Shown here: in pieces, positions 27,301-39,200 of the stretch
Numbering within the stretch: the stretch's first letter is position 1
How the letters are laid out: every line of letters starts with the position of its first letter
Assembly (NCBI GenBank): GCA_947846985.1
Contig: CANTUZ010000008.1
Span: 23,269,352 to 23,333,351 of the forward strand
Direction: 5' to 3'
Length of the DNA: 64,000 nucleotides
Source of the DNA: Fratercula arctica
Lineage: Eukaryota; Chordata; Aves; Charadriiformes; Alcidae
Notes under the pieces: generated by a model
Told to the model about the DNA's origin: nothing
Database searches by the model: none
What the model saw: only the letters and a program-made list of their open reading frames with translations
Made by a program: the position numbers and the translations under genes

Positions 27301-28555
27301 TATTGCTCCCTCTTCTCTGTTAGCTCCATCACATGTAACATATTTGTGTGCAATTTATGGGTGTCTAATAGAGTGTTTGTTTGCGCGTGCTGGATGTTCC
27401 AGTATTGGGTCTGTCCCTGGAGTACATTATCTCTAGATAAAGATATGACAGCCATCAGATTGGCCTGCATAAAGGTTTTTTAAAAAGGGAATTGGGATTG
27501 TGATTATTAATTTATATTTTAATTCCCCATTTCCCTAATACATCTCACAAATTTAAATTAGATTCTAGGAAAAACCAATCAACACCAGGCATGAGCAAAT
27601 ACCTGAAGGTTTGCCATCTGAAAAATCACAATAGATTCAATTAAGCAGTTCAGATGATGTAAATTTCTGACCCAGTTTTGTGCAGAATACTGCATTCAGA
27701 GCTTTGCCGTCATCTTATATACCATCTTGGCATCTGAGCTGTACGTGACACTTGATGGTAGTGAAGCCTCTGTTAACACTACACAGGTTGTGGTAGAGAT
27801 TTTGGACAAACCTTTTATCATCAGGCTGCTTCAAGCACCTTTCATTTAAAGTGTGAATACCTGCTTGGGTATTCAGTAATCACTTAGGAGAGATTTTCAT
27901 CTTTCATTACTGCATTAACCTTTAGAACTGACAACAGTGTGCCAGCTCGCAATAATTGAGCAGAGGTCCACGAAAATTAGGTTCTTACCTTGTGATTGTA
28001 CATATGGTCAGGTCATTCACTCACTGGAGTTATTTTGCCAATGACATTCTTCTCTCACTAATTTTAGCTTCATTTTTTAATTACTGGTTTAGATTATTAT
28101 CTTTTTAAAATACCCATACTACAGCTAGAGGGGGGCAGAATGGAAGAAACACCTCTGCACCCTTTGAAACTTATAGCTCACAGCTTTTCCAACACTGCTT
28201 TTATGGAATGTAATAAAGCATGAGTTTGAGGTAATTCCCACTAGTGTGTTTTGAGGGGAGGAACAAGCATTTGGGAACAAGCATTATGAATTTTTATGTC
28301 AGTGTGAACAACTTGAAGGTCTGTGTGAAAGAAGCCTTAGAGAAGTGATTTTTTGCATGCTGAGCACATTTCTTGTCTGAACTGCATATTATTAGAGGCT
28401 GTTTTCAAATTGGATAGAAAGCTTTAGATTTCTGCTCTTGAGGACTGATCTACCATTTCAGTTATATATTGTAGCTCTTTCTTAATTTCTGATAGAATGT
28501 GTGCTGGGTAGATTTTTATACTTTAATTTCTATTGCTTAGAACTTGCTAATAGTA

Positions 28556-29388
28556 AATCACAGAATCACACAATCACAGAATTATAGGAGTTGGAACGGA
28601 CTTCTGGAGATCCTCTAGTCCAACCACCCTGCCAAAGCAGATTCACCTAGAGCAGGTTGCACAGGAACGTGTCCAGGAGGCTTTTGAATGTCTCCAGAGT
28701 CAGAGATTCCACCACCTCTCTGGGCAGCCTGTTCCAGTGCTCTGGCACCTTCAAAGTAAAGAAGTTCCTCCTCATGTTTAGGTGGAACTTCCTACGTTCA
28801 AGTTTGTGCCTGTTATCTCTTGTCCTGTCACTGGGCACCACTGAAAACAGACTGGCCCCATTCTCCTGACACCCACCCTTTAAGCATTGTTAAGCATTGA
28901 TACGATCCCCCCTCAGTCGTCTTTTTTCCAGACTGAAGAGACCCAAGTCCCTCAGCCTTTCTTCATAGGAGAGGTGTTCCAGTCCCCTAATCATCTTTGT
29001 AGCCCTTTGCTGTACCCTCTCCAGCAGTTCCCTGTCCTTCTTGAACCAGGAAGCCCAGCACCGGACACAGGACTGCAGATGTGGCCTCACCAGGGCAGAG
29101 TAGAGGGGGAGGATGACCTCCCTTGACGTGCTGGACACACTCTTCTTGATACACCCCAGGATGCCATTGGCCTTCTTGGCCACAAGGGCACATTGCTGGC
29201 TCATGGTCGTCCTGTTGTCCACCAGGACTCCCAGGTCTTTTTCCACAGAGCTGCTTTCCAGCAGGTCAGCCCCTAATCTGTACTGGTGCATGGGGTTATT
29301 CCTCCCCAGGTGCAGCACCCTACACTTGCCCTTGTTGAATTTCATGTGGTTTCTCTCTGCCCAACTCTCCAGCCTGTCCAGGTCTTGC
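28556..29388 (-). mobile_element. CR1 LINE, 5'-truncated copy (minus strand)
   Basis: Reverse-oriented CR1. The 3' tail appears on the plus strand as repeated TCACAGAAT/ATCACA units at 28556-28590, followed by the usual 'gagttggaacggac...ctctagtccaacc' end region. The element extends right to about 29388, where similarity stops inside the equivalent of [13 protein letters not shown]. This tail (octamer-like TCACAGAAT units) and the better-preserved coding region suggest a younger subfamily than the copy at 1.7-2.8 kb. No target duplication could be identified by eye. Confidence 0.92.
28647..29388 (-). pseudogene. CR1 ORF2 C-terminal fragment
   Basis: Read on the minus strand, one open stretch covers about 500 bases of ORF2 downstream of the RT catalytic box, with blocks [57 protein letters not shown] and [12 protein letters not shown]. 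It ends at a stop near 28890 (after GDRINA). A second stretch (28647-28841) carries the final part, with [19 protein letters not shown] and the terminal leucine-rich residues. A frameshift of a few bases near 28880 therefore separates two otherwise intact pieces. The catalytic FADD box is missing through 5' truncation. Confidence 0.85.
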
Positions 29389-32300
29389 CATACTATTCTT
29401 GTAAAGAAGCTATGCATAGTATTCACATTTTTAGTGTGAATAAAAGTGCTGAAAACAATGCTGGGAGTACTTTGTTTAAAGGCCTGATATCTCCCCATAT
29501 CACTTCCAGTCACTTAAACAGCTGAATCAAAACCAAATATTATTTTTTTCAGCTGTGAATTATTTTTGTTATGTCATTTACAGTTGAGGGACTGGAAAAT
29601 TCTATGCAATGTTTTTCTTTTTTCTTAAAAATTATTTGTTTGTTTATTGTTTGTTATGATGCTGATAGATGTCTAAGACACTAAGAGATAACCAGGGAAT
29701 TTCCAAAGTACTTATCAAGTGAATAAGAGACAAGTTGAAGGTACAGCAGGATGAGTTCATTTCTATTAAATGGAATTGTTTTTAATGACGTAAAGAGGAC
29801 ACAACTTGTGTTGAGCCTGTGTCTAAGATTTTTCCCTCATTCAAGTAGAGGTTAGTGATTTGTCTGCGGATACAAATGCCCTAAAATAACTATTTTGAAT
29901 AATTTTTCTGAATAATTCCTTTGATAGAAGTTTCTCACACAGGCAGACATACTCCAGAACAAGCATTATGGGATTAGTTTAAGTTAATGAAAAAGTGTGT
30001 TGTTATTCTAAGATGAGTGTGACTTCATGGAATCTTATTCCAAAATAATTCTCCATATTAACTATCAAGGACTGGCAAGCTTGAGGAGTCTAAGCATTCA
30101 TGTAATTTATGTAATGGTTTCATGGAATTTGAGGCAGGAAGGATCTGCAAAAATCACCAAGCCTGTTGTATCCATGTCCCTTAAATGTCACAGTCTTACC
30201 TCTGTAGTTTATTGATCTCATGTATAGATAACACTATTTTGTTTTAGAGTACAGATGAATCTTCTACAAAGGTAATCAGCTTTTGTAAATTCTAAATAAG
30301 AAAAGATTACAACGCAGTTACAGTTCATTGCTCTAATAGTCTAAAAATGTTTGCCCTGTTTGTTTCCCAGAGCTTAATTTTTCTGATGGAGAAGTTGTGA
30401 TGAAGTAGAGAAACACAACTGCTCACTCACTGCTTTTTTTGATGAGAGGTACTCTATTACAAATTTTCATAACAAATATTTTAATTTCTCATTGTAATCT
30501 CTGAAAGTTTTGATGACAATCTTTGTAAATGTAAAATTGCGTTTGCAGTTCCAGTGAAGCCAATCTACAGTGCAATTCTATAAGGGATGGAAATATGTCC
30601 TTTGACACTTTGACAGGGTCACTTAAGATGACGTGATGTTAACCAATTGAAACTGGTTACTTTACAAAGTTTGAACCTGGATGCTATTTGGAAAAAGCAC
30701 CTTGTAGAGAAATTTTGATGCAACTGATTATATTCTCAATTTTTCTGTTGCTAATTCAACTACCCTCAGTTAAATGTATTTATTTTCTAATTCACTATGC
30801 CTGTCTTCTATACAAGCCCTCAATCTCTCATGCTTGTTTCCATATTTTTGATAGTTGAAAACAGTTTTCTCAAGCTTGTAAACATGTTTTTCTATCTTCA
30901 GCCAGTGCGTCAGTTCTGTCAGTATATATTACAATGCCTATAAATGGAAATATCGTTAATGAAAGTCCAACATCTCCTATGTTATGCTAAAGTAGTCATA
31001 CTGCTTCTGATTAATCACTTAATTAGATAACTGATGCTTCCAATACTTTTGATGAATATTCTGTTCTTTAGATCAATATTGCATTTTCCAGTTCCTTCTG
31101 GGATCTGGACTGCTACGTGTGACACATGTGACAGAGCAGGCATGATAGTGCTGAGGATGTTGTTAGACTTTCTTTAAAAATTATCATTTTTTTTTTTTTC
31201 AGTTATGCTTAGATGTGTAAGGGATTAGTGAGTATTTGGTATTGTATCACTGCAAATCCTCAGTTGTCTTTTATGCTGGAAATTGAAAAAGCAAGTCAAA
31301 CTACTGAATTCTTACTGAACTTGGCTCCTGTCTATTACTTATGGATGTATCAAGGTAAGAAATTATTTGGAGAGTTGGCACCTTACCAATAAACTCTTTC
31401 CTACAAGAAATACTTCAAAGCTTTAGAAAGCCAGTGGGAGGCAAAGATTGCATGTTAATGTCATCTAAAACCCTAATGCTAAACTGTGCTGAACTGCTTA
31501 GACATCTCTGTGGGTGTCATTGATCTGGGAAGTGGTACTCGGATCAAGTGTTTGACATGCAGTGTCGATATCACACCTGTATTCACCAATGGACTAGCCA
31601 CGTGAAAGGTGAAGTATGCCATCAATACTCTAAAGAGTTCGAAACTCCTTGGTGGGATGATTTTACCATGGGTTGTTATCTCGGTTTGATAACAGACTAA
31701 TTGGATGAAACCTTTTCTGATAGCATTTAGGGAAACATAACCAAAAGCGATGTCAAAAATGTAAGGGTCTAATGTAGAACTCATGAAAGGCCATGGAAAG
31801 TTTCTAGTTTTTACTGGTGTTTAAAGTTTTGTCGTGGTTTATACTTAAAGCAGAAAATAGAAAGTATTAATTTCTAATTCGGAATCTTAAACTAGAAGCC
31901 CTTATTTTAGTCAGGCATAGTAAGGAATTTGACTGTATTTTCCACATATTTAAGTGTGAATTAAATGACTTTTGAATCTTGATGCTAAAACAAAAGATGC
32001 CCCTTTTCGGGCCCTTGTCCTGGCAGTAGATTAGGTGACATTTTCATGAAAAAAATAAACCAGAAGGGACACCAAAGTCTGTATTGTTACAGGGTCTGGC
32101 ATAGACATGGAGAGCTCCTTGAGGCAGTGTACTTTAACTATGATGAGTAGAAATCTGGGCCTTTGTTGGAAAGCACTTTAATATACATAGTGATTCCAGG
32201 TATTGTCAGTTACTTCTAATTTTCCTTTCCTAATCTTTTTGGTGCAATATGGGATGTATATAAAAACATTTTAAAATATTTTTTAAATATTTCTTAAAAT

Positions 32301-33339
32301 GGTTTTGTGGTTGTTTATGGAGCCTTCTAATCGGATGTGAGAAGGATGGTGCGATTCTAGTCAGTTTGGTCTCTCTCTAGTAGAATCTCTCAATTTAGGG
32401 CACACCTGTTATTTGTATCTGCTAGTTAGAAAAGGAACATACCTAGAAAAGTTGCAATGGGGGTGATACACATTTACAAAAGAACTTTCTAATTTGACAG
32501 ATCTATAGTCAAAACAGGTTGCTACTTGCACACCAGTTTAGTGGCTCTTAATGAGAATCAGTTAAAATACCAGTACCTATAGTTACCAGGCCTTGTACGT
32601 CTTGGCATAAGGTGCAAGATAGAGGCAGTACAACTTCTATGTTTCACTCTAATTAGGTCTGTTTAAATGTAAGAATGACATTCTGGTGTTGCAAGTAGTT
32701 ACTGAATTTCCACTTTGAATAACCATTGACTAATTGGCAAAGTGGGAATTTTTTGAAAGCAGCAATTTTTTCTGCATTTTTATGGGGTGATGGCATGTGT
32801 TTTTCCCTATTATCCTCCACATATTATTCAGATGTTTCTATCTGGAAATTTCTTTGTGCTGAATTCAATAACTATCACAGTTTAACTATTACCAGACACT
32901 GGTGCAGTTAATACTCTCCTGTGCACAAATGCAACAAATGAATAGAATTTGTTGTGGGCAAATACTTTTCATGTTTTTTCTGTAGCAGTAAACAAAGTTT
33001 ATGTATCGTTTTTAACATTAAATTAAAACTAACCTTATTATTAATTACTAATAACTAAATAGTGAAACTACTTTTTGTATAGCATTAGTTATCCAGAAAT
33101 TGCCCATGGTCTTGGGACTGTGGAAGCTGTTCTGAATAGTGATGGTATATGCTGCTCTCTTATTTGTCATGGATTTCTGCAGAAAAAGACAATCATCATT
33201 ATGAAAATCTATCAATGTTATCATTAATCATAGTGACTTGTGAATTTTAGGAAGAGTGGGGTTGCTTATGCTTTACAAGTCATATTGGTAGGATGGCATT
33301 CATCTTGGTTACTTACAGCTGTCTGAAAGTTGTATCATT
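29389..33339. other. AT-rich non-coding sequence, no gene recognised
   Basis: No gene or transposon recognised except the odd CpG-containing frame at 31479-31784 listed separately. A T run lies at about 31188-31199. Confidence 0.55.
31479..31784 (-). other. Unrecognised open frame with unusual CpG content
   Basis: A minus-strand frame of 101 codons from an ATG at 31784, open for about 12 more codons upstream. The local sequence has more CpG dinucleotides (in about ten places from 31500 to 31850) than the surrounding AT-rich DNA, where CpG is rare. The predicted peptide mixes beta-type hydrophobic stretches (for example FRVLMAYFTFHV) with prolines and ends without a known motif. I do not recognise the family. 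It may be an old exon, a retrocopy or viral remnant, or chance. No splice sites, promoter or poly(A) signal were found to support it. Confidence 0.15.
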
Positions 33340-33878
33340 ACACTAGTGAGGCCTCACCTTGAGTACTGCGTTCAGTTCTGGGCCCCTCTGTACAAGAGGG
33401 ACGTTGAAGTGCTGGAGCATGTCCAGAGGAGAGCTACCAAGCTGGTGAGGGGTCTGGAGACCAATACATATGAGGAGAGGCTGAGGGAACTGGGCATGTT
33501 TAGTTTGGAGAAGAGGAGCCTGAGGGGAGACCTCATTGCCCTCTACAGCTACCTGAAAGGAGGTTGTAGAGAGGTGGGTGTTGGCCTCTTCTCCCAGGTG
33601 AATAATGACAGGACCAGAGGAAATGGCCTGAAGCTGCAGCAGGGGAGGTTTAGTTTAGATATTAGGAAGAATTACTTTACTGAAAGAGTGGTCAGGCACT
33701 GGAACAGCCTGCCCAGGGAGGTGGATGAGTCACCATCCCTAGAGGTATTTAAGAAACATGTAGATTTGGCAGTTCAGGGCATGCTCTAGTGGCAGAGATT
33801 GTAGGGGGTTTTTTTGTGTGTGTATGATTGGACTCGATGATCTCAAAGGTCCTTTCCAACCATGAAGATTCTATGATT
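33340..33878 (+). mobile_element. CR1 LINE, 5'-truncated copy of a different subfamily
   Basis: Starts in the [13 protein letters not shown] block and ends with ATTCTATGATT at about 33868-33878. Its 3' untranslated part ('ttggactcgatgatctcaaaggtcctttccaacc' in character) differs from that of the other copies and is preceded by a T/GT-rich stretch at 33808-33825. The coding region is a single open frame with no breaks, so it is the best-preserved coding segment among the CR1s here. Confidence 0.92.
33346..33789 (+). pseudogene. CR1 ORF2 C-terminus, uninterrupted 147-codon frame
   Basis: One continuous frame from the truncation point to a TAG at 33787-33789. It matches the C-terminal segment of CR1 ORF2 downstream of the RT catalytic core: blocks [78 protein letters not shown] and a final EVFKKHVD segment. 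There is no start codon or catalytic motif, so it is a truncated fragment and not a gene. The lack of any stop over 147 codons suggests more recent insertion than the other copies, or simply a short target for mutation. Confidence 0.85.
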
Positions 33879-35322
33879 AGTTTAAAATAGTTGCCTGGAC
33901 TTCCTCTGTGTTTAAGGGAGAAAATCAGGCATTTTAAGAGGCAGATTCAGTCTACCTAATTAATCCATCTACTGAACAAAATTTCCTCTGGTGTCTGCCA
34001 ACTTTCAGTGACTGTAGAGTGCCTTGGTAATTAGCTTTGACTGTACATCTAACCTCATATGACCAAAGTTGCTAGATGTAGCCTGCTTTTCAGAGTCTGA
34101 AATCTTTATGTTAATTTTACAATTGTCTACCTTCAGTGGAGTAATGTCTTTCTTCTAGTTTAACTGAAATGATGAAAATAAAATACATGCCTATAATTTC
34201 AAACTGTAATGCCACTTTGCCAATCAATCTCACAAAAATTCTAAGTTGCAATGTATCAACCCATGACAATAAAAAAAGTTACTCAGATGAAAGTAGAACT
34301 TTCTGTAAATATTTTCTGCTTAAGAGATTGTTTTCAAGTATTTGCTAAAATTCATAACTTCTGAGCCAATTTTTAGATAATTGAATTTGTGTGTATTTGG
34401 TCTTCTTAATACGGTTAATATGGTTACTACTAACTTTGAGTATAGTGTTACAGGCCTGTGCATATACCATTTATGATAGAAAAATCATCTTGGGGGAATA
34501 GGTGGGAGAGCTTACAAAGGCATAGAAACAGAGAAAAAGTGGTATGGTATAGTGCATCAGAAGAAGTCAAAGTCAGCAACTGGACTTCTAGATTGCACTG
34601 GTCATTGGAGGGTGGGGAGGAAGGTGCCAGTTGTATGCTAATCCTTTGACTTTTCTAATGTTTATTACGGATTGTGGATCACTATGTGCAATGATTCTGT
34701 AACAAACAACATAACTGAATGGTACTCATTAATAAAACTTTGTAACTAAATTGAAACAGCAATTGAATAATTGAACTTCACCAATTGAACCTGCCCAGTT
34801 AGTTCCATATTGTTTCTGTAGAGAAACCACAACAAATTACCTAGTCCTCCTCTGTCAATAAAAAAAAAAATATTACCTATTGTTTAACTTTGACTATTCC
34901 TCACACATACTCAATTTTGTAGTTTCAAAATCATTTAAGTGTACTACTTTACTTTGTTCATTGGAAACTTGTATATGCAGCGTATTCAGCCATCTATACC
35001 TTTAAGTTTTCATCTTTAAAGATGTTCACAATTGGCAGTTTCATGCAAACATATATTTATATCCTGATTGCATTTCAACTGTAGCAGGAGCCAAGGTGAA
35101 TATCTTTGACCACGCATGCCAGAAGAACAAAAACAAGTTACCTAGCAAAGTATACAAAGAAAGATATTAAGGAGGAGCAGAAAAGTTTTCTTAATTTGTA
35201 ATATTTAATGTTGATATAATTTTTTAATTATTTTTACTAAAAATCTACCCATAGGGATGCTTGTATATAGGTATGTAATTATGTATGATAAGATTTGGGA
35301 AGGTTATAATGCTTTAGTGGAA
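33879..35322. other. AT-rich non-coding sequence, no gene recognised
   Basis: Nothing recognisable beyond AT-rich DNA and short A runs (34860-34870). Confidence 0.55.
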
Positions 35323-35328
35323 GTGCAG

Positions 35329-35739
35329 TGCCGGGTCCAAACCGACTTTCAGTCGTGCGGGCACAGGGAAAGACGAACGCACCAATATGATGCAAGTCAA
35401 TTCCAACTTTATTCAGCTTAATCGTTACATTTATAGTATTATGCTATGTGTTCACGCGCTCTAACTCCTACTGATTGGCTGCATGCTATTTTCACGAGCT
35501 GTCCACGTGCAGGCAGCGTCCTGCTGATAGGTTGAAGGTCGATTGCCACACGCTTCTCAGTGTCTTCTAACTGGTCGTCTCTGACTGTTCACGCGGAGCA
35601 GCAGCTTTGCTTTTCACATTCCTTTCCTTGCTGATATCTCCTGGCACTTGCTTAACTTTTCTCTCAAGGCGCCTCTCACGGGTACAGCTTTGTCTCATCA
35701 AGGCCAAACAGATTCCCTACGCTACTCTCTATCTCCACA
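35329..35739 (-). mobile_element. Solo LTR, class II (ERV-K-like) type
   Basis: A 411-bp segment with TG...CA ends, richer in G+C and CpG than its surroundings, flanked by a perfect 6-bp duplication GTGCAG at 35323-35328 and 35740-35745. Read on the minus strand it has a CCAAT box, a TATA box and an AATAAA in LTR order. A 6-bp duplication is typical of class II (alpha/beta-like) avian ERVs, whereas class III gives 5 bp. No internal sequence is attached, so it is a solo LTR. It has no similarity to the ERV-L-type LTR next to it. The family name cannot be given without a repeat library. Confidence 0.88.
35408..35478 (-). promoter_or_regulatory. LTR core promoter and poly(A) signal
   Basis: Within the solo class II LTR, read on the minus strand: CCAAT (35478-35474), then TATAAA (35435-35430), then AATAAA (35413-35408). 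The CCAAT-to-TATA gap of about 38 bp fits an RNA polymerase II promoter. The short distance from TATA to AATAAA implies a very short R region, as in several avian class II LTRs. Whether it is still active cannot be judged. Confidence 0.65.
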
Positions 35740-35908
35740 GTGCAGGACTCCAAGAGGTTTTTAATTAGAAAATGGATGTATAACTGGACCAAAGACCAGC
35801 AACCAGAATGCTTGAAATTTACCTTCAGATCTGATAAATAATTTTCTGATTCACTTTGACAGTTTCTATGCACCTTATTTGCCTCTCTGAAAAATGAAAA
35901 TATATGGT

Positions 35909-36239
35909 TGTCCTGGTTCCGGCGGGGATTGTGTTAAGTGTTCCATGCCATTTGAGCCATGCCCACCCTGAGCTGCCAGGGGAGGGGGCAGGAAGTTGCC
36001 GCTTGGAGCGGGCTGGGGCGTCCCGGGTCCGGTCAGGGAGCGGCGGTTCTGTAATTGTGTTTGTATATTCCTCTGTCCATGTTATTGTTGTTGGTTTTCT
36101 TGTTCCCTCTGCTGTTCTGTTAAACTGCCTTTGTCTCAACCCAAGAGTATTGCCTTTTTCTTCTGATCCTTCCCATATTGGGAAGGCCGGAGCGAGCGGC
36201 ACGTGGTTCTTTGTTGCCATCTGAGGCCAAACCACGACA
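35909..36239 (+). mobile_element. Solo LTR, ERV-L-type family
   Basis: A 331-bp copy of the same LTR as at 50.4 kb: starts TGTCCTGGTTCCGGCGGGG and ends CCAAACCACGACA. The target-site duplication ATGGT is perfect (35904-35908 and 36240-36244). It differs from the other copies around 35960-36000, where the AT-containing segment before the G-rich block is replaced by a GAGCTGCC-type variant, so it may belong to a sister subfamily. No internal sequence is present. Confidence 0.95.
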
Positions 36240-39200
36240 ATGGTTTAGCTTCCTAATCATCAGACTGAATAATAATATTGTCATTGCTGTTGAAGATATT
36301 CACAGGAAAGAAAGCCTTATCCACAAGAAACATGCCCAATAATAAAAAAATGTGGAAAATATAACATCATCAGGAAGTGCACTTCTAAATTTAGATGAAT
36401 TCAAAATATCAGTCCTTCTGAAGACACAGCTTGCTGGTCACTATTCAGATGTAAGCAAGACATGCTGAAAGAAGTTCTGGAGCATATGCAGTAACTATTT
36501 TAAATCAATTTTAGGGAAACGTATTTTTTTTTTCTTAAACATGCGTTCAAATTTATATGAATCAAATCTCTACAGTAACTTTTTTGCTGCCAGCTATTTC
36601 TTTTCTATAATCTGATAAATAAGTGGCCAGCAAGTTGTGGCTACTGTCTCCAATTAACCTGTAATTCTTTGGAAATGTTATCCTTTGATTTTATGCTTCT
36701 TATTTATGAAGTACTTTAATGGTTTATTAATTTTCACAATAACTTCAATTATGAAGAAAAGCCCAGCTATTTTTGTGAACTATTTAAATATCAAACAATA
36801 CATTTTGGGGCCTGAAAAAACTTTTTTATTTTTTTTAGGTTCTATTGGGCTAGCTCATTACTGATGTTTTGAGTGTTTCTAAAAATAATGACGTGTTGCA
36901 CTATCTGACAAAAATATATCACAAAATGTAAGCGTACTCTATTGCTTGTGATCTAGAATATCTTGTGTTGCCTTCTCAGTTCATATTGAGAGGTCTTTCA
37001 GGGTTTTTTTTTTGTTTTGTTTATCTTATAAATAGAAATAGTGTGGTGTGGGTCAAAAGACTATTCAGTTAAAATTGAAACCTGTCATAGGCTGTAGTTG
37101 TGTGCTATGGAACCATCAGACATAATACAGAAACCTCTTATTTGAGTCAGTATCTTTTCCAGTCTCTCTCGTAACAATTATTCCCTCCACCAGTGCGACT
37201 AATGGCAGCAAAGGATTTGCCTGCTGTGTGAAACTAGGTAAATAATCTCTGTAAAGCTGAGCATCTCAATCAGAAGGGGAGGTTGTCCTTTAGGAATTTA
37301 TACAAATGATACACTTTATCATTTCATTACTCATTTAATATGCTTTTTTGATCTGCCAGAGCTGATCAGATATTCACTTACTGGCAATGGTCTTTTAGTA
37401 ATGAATTCATTTTCATGTCTGTGAAGCAGTAATCACGGGGACCTATCTTTCCTTTCATAATTGCTAATTAATATGTGTATATGCAGTCTTTGCTTTCATC
37501 ATAAGCATTGTGTGACACTTGGCATAGACGAAAAAATTGTGTAGAATAAATTGTATTTCATCAACTTGAAGTGACTCAGGACTAGGAGATGGCCAAGCAG
37601 ATGTTGACATAAATGCAAAACAGAAGCTCACTTTTAAATTACCTATTTAATACACAGATAGTTGTCCTCACTTCCTGATTTCTTTACAACTTTATACTTG
37701 GGGTAAATTTAGCTTTGAGATCTTAGCCATCCAAGCAAAACAGGTGAGGGAGAGAAGGAGAAAGAATTAGCTCCTTTCTTGGAAAATTATTCTATGTTTT
37801 TAGGGGCTGACCATGAGACATAACAAGTACGTGTGTGAAAGAGCTCATGATGTAGCAATAAATGGAGTTACTCCAGCCTTGAATTATAATGTAAACACTA
37901 GTGCATTTGTTTCCAGTAATGTCTATAATCTAAAAGATGTTTTAGGAACATGTAGAAGGCCACTCAATTTCTGATGTGTTTGCATAAAACTGGAGAAGCT
38001 GTAAAGATTTTTCTTTTTGTTTGGCCATGTATTGTTCTGTGGGCTTTTTTCTAATGTGTATCATAGACACATAATGGTAAAAAACATGGCTATGATAATG
38101 ATAAAACATGGCCAGATAATCATAAAATGATTTTACACTATGCAATGTTTTAAACTTTGAGAAGCAAATTAATTTGCATATATCCCTGGTGCATTATAAA
38201 GGATTAGCTAAAGCTGTTTCTGTGTTATGTAATTCTTTTAGCTCATTTCCATTTAGGGGCAAATCCAGGCTAAATTTGATGAATAAATTGTTCCTTGCAA
38301 ATAACTTGCTCAAGTCTGGTTGTGGAGACTGTTCTTAAAGAGTTTTCATCAGAAAACGCATTTTCTTAAAGCACTCAACATAATGTCTAAGTATTTCCTT
38401 TACTCATTCTTCTCTGCATATCTTTAATCCCACGTGAAGTTTATTTATGCCTAAAATGGGTTTTCATACTTTGTCTTCTCAGAAATAAACTGGAAGAGAA
38501 AGGCTGAACCAGATACTAAGAGCTGTATATCTTTTTGTTGTTGTGAGTTGGTCACAGCCATTTGAAGGTGTTGACCATTTGATGGTTGCCTGTCTTAGAA
38601 ATTTCTCTAATTGACAGGCATAGGGTTACTGTATCAGACAGCAGCTTCTTTTTAAAAAATCTCCGAGAAGAGTGTTTATTACAAATACTGTATATTTTGG
38701 AACCTACGTACTATCTTCCCCCCAATTCAGCTGCTTCACTTTCTCTGCAGCAATCAAAACTACAGTCCCACAGCATATGATAACTTGATTAACCAACATT
38801 CAGCAGGCATCAGTGCATCTGTCTGTTCAAAGTGTCAATTGGTTGCAAAATCCTGGGAAGACTTGTATGTTTTTTGCTGATTCCTAGCACTGAGCTTTGT
38901 CCACCTTACTCCTTGGTTTGAAGAACTGACACTTATGTGCTTGACTAACTTCTCCAGGCTTCATTCTGTCAGTTTAAGCATGGGAGGATATTCTGATTTG
39001 TTTATGTTCCTGTGTCCTTCCAGATTTGCTGTGTCTATCTGTACTATTTAAGTACAGGTGAACTCTGGGAAGATGTCCTCCTCAAAAGGCCTGGGTAGAA
39101 GAACCCAGCACAGTACACCACTTCAAAATGTTGTGCAAGAGACTGGCAGTGCACCATGGTTTGGAGTACATCTAGAGTTGCAGGGGGTGGGATGGAGTAT

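Larger units (their letters stand above)
15261..28555. other. Long AT-rich non-coding stretch, no gene recognised
   Basis: About 13 kb without any recognisable gene, RNA or dated transposon. Simple repeats inside are listed separately. Two places look like strong splice acceptors followed by short open frames (ending at 20457 and 24160), but neither encodes a family I recognise. Open frames of 60-120 codons here (for example 19241-19600 minus, 21834-22166 plus) lack similarity or start with non-ATG codons. Confidence 0.55.

Noticed and set aside
31832..31846. TGTCGTGGTTT resembling the terminus of the ERV-L-type LTR (reverse orientation)
   Set aside because: Only 11 bases match; the adjoining sequence is unlike any LTR in the window and there is no second end.
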